Source: Entrophospora sp. SA101 (taxonomy: Eukaryota > Glomeromycota > Glomeromycetes > Entrophosporales > Entrophosporaceae). Taken from it: DNA of 37,251 bases. Positions 31,701 to 37,251 of the stretch are shown here, one piece after another. Positions within the stretch are counted from its first letter, which is position 1, and each line of letters opens with the position of its first letter. A program made the translations under genes and the position numbers. The stretch spans positions 107,223 to 144,473 of the forward strand of contig CAUDNR010000002.1 in assembly GCA_958430865.1 (NCBI GenBank), in the 5' to 3' direction. The notes beneath the pieces are model-generated. The model was not told the DNA's origin. It ran no database searches and was given only the letters and a program-made list of their open reading frames with translations.

Positions 31701-33955
31701 ATTCTAGAAAAATTGGAATCCCTTTTGTGAATCAATTCATATATATTACAAATGGTCTAATATGAGCATAATGCACATTTGATTTCATTGGTTAAATTTT
31801 GTGACGATCTCTCTTCCAAATATCATGAGCATAGTGGACATTGTTGCATATCAAATGTGACAAAATCGATCATTGATCTTTTTATGTTGTGAAACTTGCT
31901 ATTTCAATTGTTTTAAAATAGAAGAAAAGGAGTATATGCGAAAAGAAAATCTGGTGTAGCAAATATATATTTTTCTGGATGAAAGTATTCATTATTTTTG
32001 TCTTTGCTAACTAAGATCATTCAGATCATTTCTAGAACAAAAGTTAGATATGAACTGGAGTTTGGAGTAAAATCTACACATGTGCACACAATTTATTTGA
32101 ATTTAAATATTTATTATGAAGTGAATGGGGAGCATTTACAATTAAATTGATTTACTGCTATTGAAGCATTGAATTTATTATTTATTATCAACATAATTAT
32201 CATATATTTGCTTGTGTTCTTAACTCTATTATTATTATATTTGTAGTTTATTGATTTGATTTATAATAAGCAGGCATAAGGTTTTTGGATAATATAATTA
32301 TTGTTCATTTTATTGATATTAGAAAATAGAATATTTTGATATAATTAAAAAAAATTTATATAAATTTAATTATAATAATATTTTAACAAACATTTAAAAA
32401 TTTTTTTTACAAGTGATAGAAATTCAGCATCAAAATATTCTAGTAGATATTGCTGTAATAATACTACTATTATTAACAATAAATTATTAAAGAGTATGTG
32501 TATATATACAACATTGCATTAATTAAAAAATAGATCTATACAATCAGAAAGAATGCTATGCAACTATTATTATTATTATTATTTGATATTAATGAAACAA
32601 CAAATAAAAAAAGATAATAAATAAATAGTTTTTATTGCTTTCCCTAAGTGAAATAGTTAATTTATTACAAATATTGTGTTTTCCTACCTATAATCCCAAG
32701 CTGGCCTTAAAGTTGCGTTTGACTATCAAAAGTTGAAATTTTTTATTATATAATAATCGCCAAACCAATCAAAATGAAATATGATTGACAAAAATTTGGC
32801 CAATGAAATAGTTGTTTTTGTGATCTGCAACTGCTCTATTCCAGTTATTAAAAAAAAAAGATTGTGATTATCGCATCTTGTCATCATTCTTGTTTATGTA
32901 TCAGTCAGACAGGATTTCACGCGATCGACATGTCTACTGTCATAGCTATGTAAAATTTTTGTGAAACATGTCAATTTTTACTATTAAAATCGAAGTTACT
33001 TTTTTGTTTGTTACTAGTACACCCATATATAGTTTTTAACAAGGAACGTGATATTTTGTACACGCATTCTTTGAGACTTATTTTATTTCCTTGTAAAATT
33101 TTAGGTATGATTTCATAAAGAAACGAAAAAGAATTACCAGTTGAAAGTTATTCATTCAGTTTTTAACGACATTACCATTTTTAGTAAAATTTTAAAAAAA
33201 ATTAGTAATTTCAATGAAAACGAAAAACCACCTTTAGAAATAACATTGCTTTATTGAATTTGGGTTGAGTAGTCAACTGTCAATATTATAATTATTTAAT
33301 AAATAATTCCTTACTAATAAATTTAATGGAAATTTTTGTTTATAAGAATGAATGGGGTGTTCTTTGGCTAATAACAAGATTCATAAAAGGTACATACATA
33401 CTTTTTTTTTTTTTTTTTTGATTCAATTAATTATAATATTAGTTAAAATAATGAATAAGATATGAACAAATAAATAAATTCTAATATTTTTATTTATCTT
33501 TTTTTTTAATTAACTTCTAACAGTTTCTTTGTTTTTTTGAGAAAGAAATATTAGTTGACATTCTAATATAGTAAATAATAGGTAATAATGATATATTATT
33601 TTCATTGTTTTAATAAAAGATATTAGATTCTTTTTTAATAATGATTAGATTGTTAACAAGTTCTTTCTTTGACAGATATAAAGAAAACATATTTTAGAAT
33701 TAATATAAATAGATGTTTTATACAATATTCCTACAAAATAAAAATTTGTTAAATCATTGTAATTTCATTTTAATAATTATTAATAAATAAAATTTATTAT
33801 AATTTATCTTTGTGATCGTAAAAATCATTGTTAAATATATATTTAATTATCAATAATCCATAATCCATAATCCATATCCTACATTTTAATCATCTCTACT
33901 TCCATACAAACATAAATTTGTTGTAAAAGTCACAATAAACTTGAATAAGAATAAA

Positions 33956-36900
33956 ATGGATTCAAATCAAAGAAATTTAAATTTGATTGAAAAAGATGTT
34001 GAATTGATGGAAGAAGTAAGCTATAATTTAGTTGAAAAAGAAAAGGGATCAGAAAGTGAGTATGATGAAGATGATGATTTTAGAATGTTTGTGTTAGATG
34101 AACCAGCTCTAGAGACTGCAAAAAATCTATTTGATTCTCAGAGGTCTCAAGATGTACAAGATGAAGAAAGTAGTGATGAGGAAAGTGATGAGGAAAGTGA
34201 TGAGGAAAATGATGAGGAAAATGATGAAGAATTTCATATATTCAATGATAGTAATAATGAAGGGGATTTTGTTATACCAGATACTAAGCCCACAAAGTTA
34301 TCATCGTGTGTTATAATTGATAATTATAATTCTACAGGGACCATTTCTCGATGTTGTTCAATAAAAAATTTAGTACCATTGGCATGGCTCTCTGGAACAT
34401 GGGAAGTGGATGTATCTGTAGGAAATAATTCTGATTATAATTTATACAAATATGGAGTTTGTACCAGTCATTTTAATTTTGATATTAGCAAACTTCATAA
34501 TTCTACAAAAAAAAGAAGCATCAGTGAAAGTAAAATTCATAAAAAAAAATGCATTATTTGTAATAAAATTAAATGTTTTTTCAGTAGAGGTAATAATTGT
34601 ATTCAACATTCCTGGAGTATTGTTGGAAGAAATGTACAAGTTCCATGTCTTGGCCTAAAATCCTGTCCAGCATTCACTGAAATCCACAATATTGCTTCCA
34701 ATACCTCAAATGAACAACAAGTACGTAATATTTGCACAGAATGTTTTGTGGCTTGTGGTGGACATTTACACATACGTGATGGATCAGGAAACAAATCCAG
34801 ATTATGTACTGAGAATGGAATGCATAAAGATGATGCAGCTTTGACATTGGATTTATTTGCAAATTGGATCTCAAAAGTTGCTAATTCAGGAAATGAAGAT
34901 GAAAAAAGGAGGTTAATATGGCATTTAATACCCTTATTAGAAACAACAAAAATTCCTGAAAATAATATATCTACAATGATACCTAATCCTTTACTTATAA
35001 AAACTGCTATGAAGTTAAATAACCTTGACCCTAACCTGCCAACAGAACAAAGTGATTTAAAAGTTGAGGACTACAAAAAGTATGGAGAAGAATTAGGTAT
35101 TTCCATTTGGAATTCACGTAAAGCACTTAAACAGAATTTATATATTTTAGAGAATCCTACCAACCTGGATGAGTATTGTGATGCTTTTCCAAAAACTTTA
35201 ACTGGATTCTTTGATGGTCTAGTTAGTTCTATAAAACAAAAAAGGCACAAAATCACTGAAAGAAAGAGAAAGCAGAATGGGAAATTACCAAAAGACTTTG
35301 ATACCTCCTCAGTTACAAAGATCACTGCCTTTCTTGTCTCAATTGTCTTCACAATGGCTTTTCCAAAATGGAAAATTTGGCTTACACATGTAATGGCCTC
35401 TCTCTGTCGCAGACCAAAAATGATTTCAACACTGCAATCTATACTTTGTAGAGTTCATGCAGTTTCCCATTCATGGGGTCATGAAGTAGAACTACAAAAA
35501 ATTCGAATGAAAAATGTTAAACCTGAGTCAAAACTTATTGAGAACCCTTATACTTGGAATGTAGCTGTTATTGACAATATCGATTTTAAAGATACTACCT
35601 TTCATTATAGTAATATTTATGATGCAATCAGAATGATCTTCCAATTCCAACTTCCCTTTCCTGTAGCTACATTTTTGCAAAATTACCAACAATTAACTTC
35701 TGAATTGAAATTATTTGGAATGTCGACTTTTACTGATGAATGGGAGAATACAATTGATATGATCTTTCGAAACTTTCTTCAAACTCATGAACATGATTTT
35801 GATTTTCAGGATATCCATAAAGAAGTTGCTTCAAAAGTTGAATTAGGTTGCAAAATTCCACCACCAAACATTGTGATTCTTAAGCCAGGTCCAGCACCTA
35901 AAAATGATGAAGCAGTTTTTGAATCAATAGATAAATATACTCAGGACCTTAAACAAAATGTTATAGACTTAGCTTGTGATGAAGCAATCTTCAGGAGAAC
36001 AAGAAAATACTCAAATGAAAATTTAACTGGTAGATTCATTTTAGGCCAATGGCACACATCCAAAGCTATGTGTAATGCTTTAATAACTACTTTCAGTGGA
36101 TATGGGATTTACAACATAGCTGCTGCTCTTGGTGTTCGTTTTTTGGATGCACTTGTAAATAATGTTGATTATAGAGCCACAAGTTCTGTTTTGGAACTTA
36201 TCTGGGCTGCTACTGGAATATCTATTTATAAATATGTGATTAGTAAAAATATAACAGTCAGTGACATTGCCAATGGAAACAATAATGTCTTAAAAGTATG
36301 GTTATTATATTTCCGCTTAGCTGGATTTTGGAAAGCCCATCAATTAGGAATACGTATGGGAAATTTTGATATGCAAATAAATAATTTAGCTGCATTTGCT
36401 CCACTATTCCCAGTAACTGGAAAATCCAATTATGCTCAATCAGTTGTGTATTTCTTAGAGTCAGTTCAAAGAAATATTGGACAGAAAGAATTACTGAAGC
36501 ATGTATGTTCAGTAAACTTGACAAGAGAAGGTCATTATTTTGCTTTCGATGAAGCACTTGAGTATTATGGTGTTAAATTCATAAAGCAGAATATTACTGG
36601 TCGATCTACAAATCCTGATAATCTCATGATGCAAATTCAATCAGTCCAAACTGAATATGACCGTCTGGAACCACTTGTCTCAGAATTTATTCAAAAAAAT
36701 GCCATTCACAAAGGAGAGCGAGCAAAAGTACAACAAAGAGATATTCTATGGTCTGTTGTTGATGAATTAACCAAGGCATTTAATCTTCCAGATCCTACAG
36801 AACATGAATTTTTTAAAAATACAAAGGAAATGAATGACAATGGTTTTAATAATATGTTCACGTGTTATGAAAAGGGCTTAAAACACCTTAATGAATTATT

Positions 36901-37251
36901 ATATCAAGAAGTTTATAAAACATTACCACGTTCCACTGTTGGTAGACGAAGTAAAGATGTTGCTTTTGTAAAAGTTAAAGAACATAATGAACTTGTTAAA
37001 GAAATTAACAAAAAAAGACAAAATGATGAAGCAGAAATTAGAGACAATATACCTGTTCTAGTTGAAGATATAACAATTGCACCAGTTGATGAAATATTAC
37101 AAGTCGAAACCACTTCACATAAAAGACATAAAAAAACAGATAAGGAACTTGAAATTCTTCAAGAAGTGTTTAGTCATCCTACAGAGTTACCAAAGGATGT
37201 AGCAAAAAATTTATTAGAAAATCTATTTGAAATAAATAATTCATGGACATC
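33956..37251 (+). CDS. Large Cys-rich protein of unknown family, 3' end outside window
   Basis: From the ATG at 33956 one frame stays open for 1,098 codons and runs off the window, with no intron needed. The N-terminus (residues 1-100) is very acidic with repeated DEES/DEEN units. Around 199-218 a cluster CIICNKIKC...NNCIQHSW could bind zinc. It is followed by PCLGLKSC (about 229-236) and ICTECFVACGGH (about 259-270). A mixed-charge and hydrophobic region follows, with SIVFTMAFPKWKIWLTHVMA (about 461-480) and CRVHAVSHSWGHEVE. Around 785-885 are strongly structured segments: VWLLYFRLAGFWKAHQLGIR, FPVTGKSNYAQSVVYFLE and REGHYFAFDEALEYYGVKFI. The C-terminus is Lys-rich. I believe similar proteins are multi-copy in Rhizophagus, but the function is unknown. 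The size, the lack of introns beside intron-rich neighbours and the transposon-rich setting suggest a mobile-element-encoded protein. Confidence 0.8.
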   Translation, partial: MDSNQRNLNLIEKDVELMEEVSYNLVEKEKGSESEYDEDDDFRMFVLDEPALETAKNLFDSQRSQDVQDEESSDEESDEESDEENDEENDEEFHIFNDSNNEGDFVIPDTKPTKLSSCVIIDNYNSTGTISRCCSIKNLVPLAWLSGTWEVDVSVGNNSDYNLYKYGVCTSHFNFDISKLHNSTKKRSISESKIHKKKCIICNKIKCFFSRGNNCIQHSWSIVGRNVQVPCLGLKSCPAFTEIHNIASNTSNEQQVRNICTECFVACGGHLHIRDGSGNKSRLCTENGMHKDDAALTLDLFANWISKVANSGNEDEKRRLIWHLIPLLETTKIPENNISTMIPNPLLIKTAMKLNNLDPNLPTEQSDLKVEDYKKYGEELGISIWNSRKALKQNLYILENPTNLDEYCDAFPKTLTGFFDGLVSSIKQKRHKITERKRKQNGKLPKDFDTSSVTKITAFLVSIVFTMAFPKWKIWLTHVMASLCRRPKMISTLQSILCRVHAVSHSWGHEVELQKIRMKNVKPESKLIENPYTWNVAVIDNIDFKDTTFHYSNIYDAIRMIFQFQLPFPVATFLQNYQQLTSELKLFGMSTFTDEWENTIDMIFRNFLQTHEHDFDFQDIHKEVASKVELGCKIPPPNIVILKPGPAPKNDEAVFESIDKYTQDLKQNVIDLACDEAIFRRTRKYSNENLTGRFILGQWHTSKAMCNALITTFSGYGIYNIAAALGVRFLDALVNNVDYRATSSVLELIWAATGISIYKYVISKNITVSDIANGNNNVLKVWLLYFRLAGFWKAHQLGIRMGNFDMQINNLAAFAPLFPVTGKSNYAQSVVYFLESVQRNIGQKELLKHVCSVNLTREGHYFAFDEALEYYGVKFIKQNITGRSTNPDNLMMQIQSVQTEYDRLEPLVSEFIQKNAIHKGERAKVQQRDILWSVVDELTKAFNLPDPTEHEFFKNTKEMNDNGFNNMFTCYEKGLKHLNELLYQEVYKTLPRSTVGRRSKDVAFVKVKEHNELVKEINKKRQNDEAEIRDNIPVLVEDITIAPVDEILQVETTSHKRHKKTDKELEILQEVFSHPTELPKDVAKNLLENLFEINNSWT

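Larger units (their letters stand above)
29622..33955. other. Long gene-poor, transposon-rich region
   Basis: About 4.3 kb without an intact gene. It holds a MITE-like inverted pair (29861-30091), an unidentified minus-strand coding relic (30259-30700), a hAT C-terminal relic on the minus strand (30768-31020) and a hAT core relic on the plus strand (31440-31700). From about 32000 to 33955 it is very AT-rich with scattered CCAAT/ATTGG motifs near 32760-32810 and no recognisable features. Its last part is presumably the promoter of the large gene that starts at 33956. Confidence 0.5.

Noticed and set aside
34131..34316. Short frame rich in Met, Lys and Arg
   Set aside because: It is a shifted reading of the acidic DEES repeat in the large gene starting at 33956.
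1..37251. tRNA, rRNA, CRISPR, operons and prophage features
   Set aside because: I scanned for T-loop GGTTCRA-type motifs, rRNA cores and regular spacer arrays and saw none; the window is eukaryotic nuclear in style.

Overview
The window looks like nuclear DNA of an arbuscular mycorrhizal fungus, most likely Rhizophagus or a close relative in Glomeromycotina. The DNA is very AT-rich. The genes are split by short GT-AG introns, usually GTAAGT/GTATGT-like donors. Asn/Ser-rich low-complexity tails are common. One gene belongs to the BTB-TLDc family that is greatly expanded in these fungi, and pogo/Tigger, hAT and Tc1-like DNA transposon remains are scattered between genes. This assignment is inferred from gene content and style; no rRNA or marker gene is present. 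I saw no tRNA, rRNA or CRISPR array.

Layout. 1-930: a small two-CxxC protein gene. 930-3475: a complete Tigger/pogo-like transposon with near-perfect terminal inverted repeats and a three-exon transposase, followed by a truncated relic of a related element in opposite orientation (3594-4079). 4324-5560: a coiled-coil/zinc-ribbon coding relic whose frame is broken almost only by TGA. Read with TGA as Trp it is open for hundreds of codons, the signature of Mollicutes DNA such as the endobacteria that live in these fungi. A 19-bp-TIR MITE sits at its 3' end. 5793-7735: decayed coding debris. 7736-9396: mitochondrial carrier. 9851-11850 (minus): RABL3-like GTPase with a long Asn/Ser-rich extension. 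12335-13414: orphan Asn-rich protein. 13805-15300: BTB-BACK-TLDc protein. 15301-17983: gene-poor, with a Tc1-like relic.

17984-20430 is a compact housekeeping cluster: glutathione S-transferase, ZMAT5/U11-U12 20K minor-spliceosome protein (minus) and proteasome beta-4. 20431-24114: an unknown pseudogene, a MITE and a second Tc1-like relic. 24115-26955 (minus): a 16-exon WDR70 gene with one GC-AG intron. 28543-29621: GTP cyclohydrolase I in six exons. 29622-33955: a MITE-like inverted pair and two hAT relics in opposite orientation. 33956 to the window end: an uninterrupted, intronless-looking reading frame of more than 1,098 codons for a Cys-rich protein I do not recognise.

The conserved genes are unrelated housekeeping functions (mitochondrial transport, small GTPase, detoxification, splicing, proteolysis, DNA-damage-linked WD40, pterin synthesis). 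They lie in islands separated by transposon-rich stretches. The exon models were assembled by hand from splice signals, reading phase and family alignment from memory. In the multi-exon genes every junction keeps phase, which supports them, but no transcript evidence was available.
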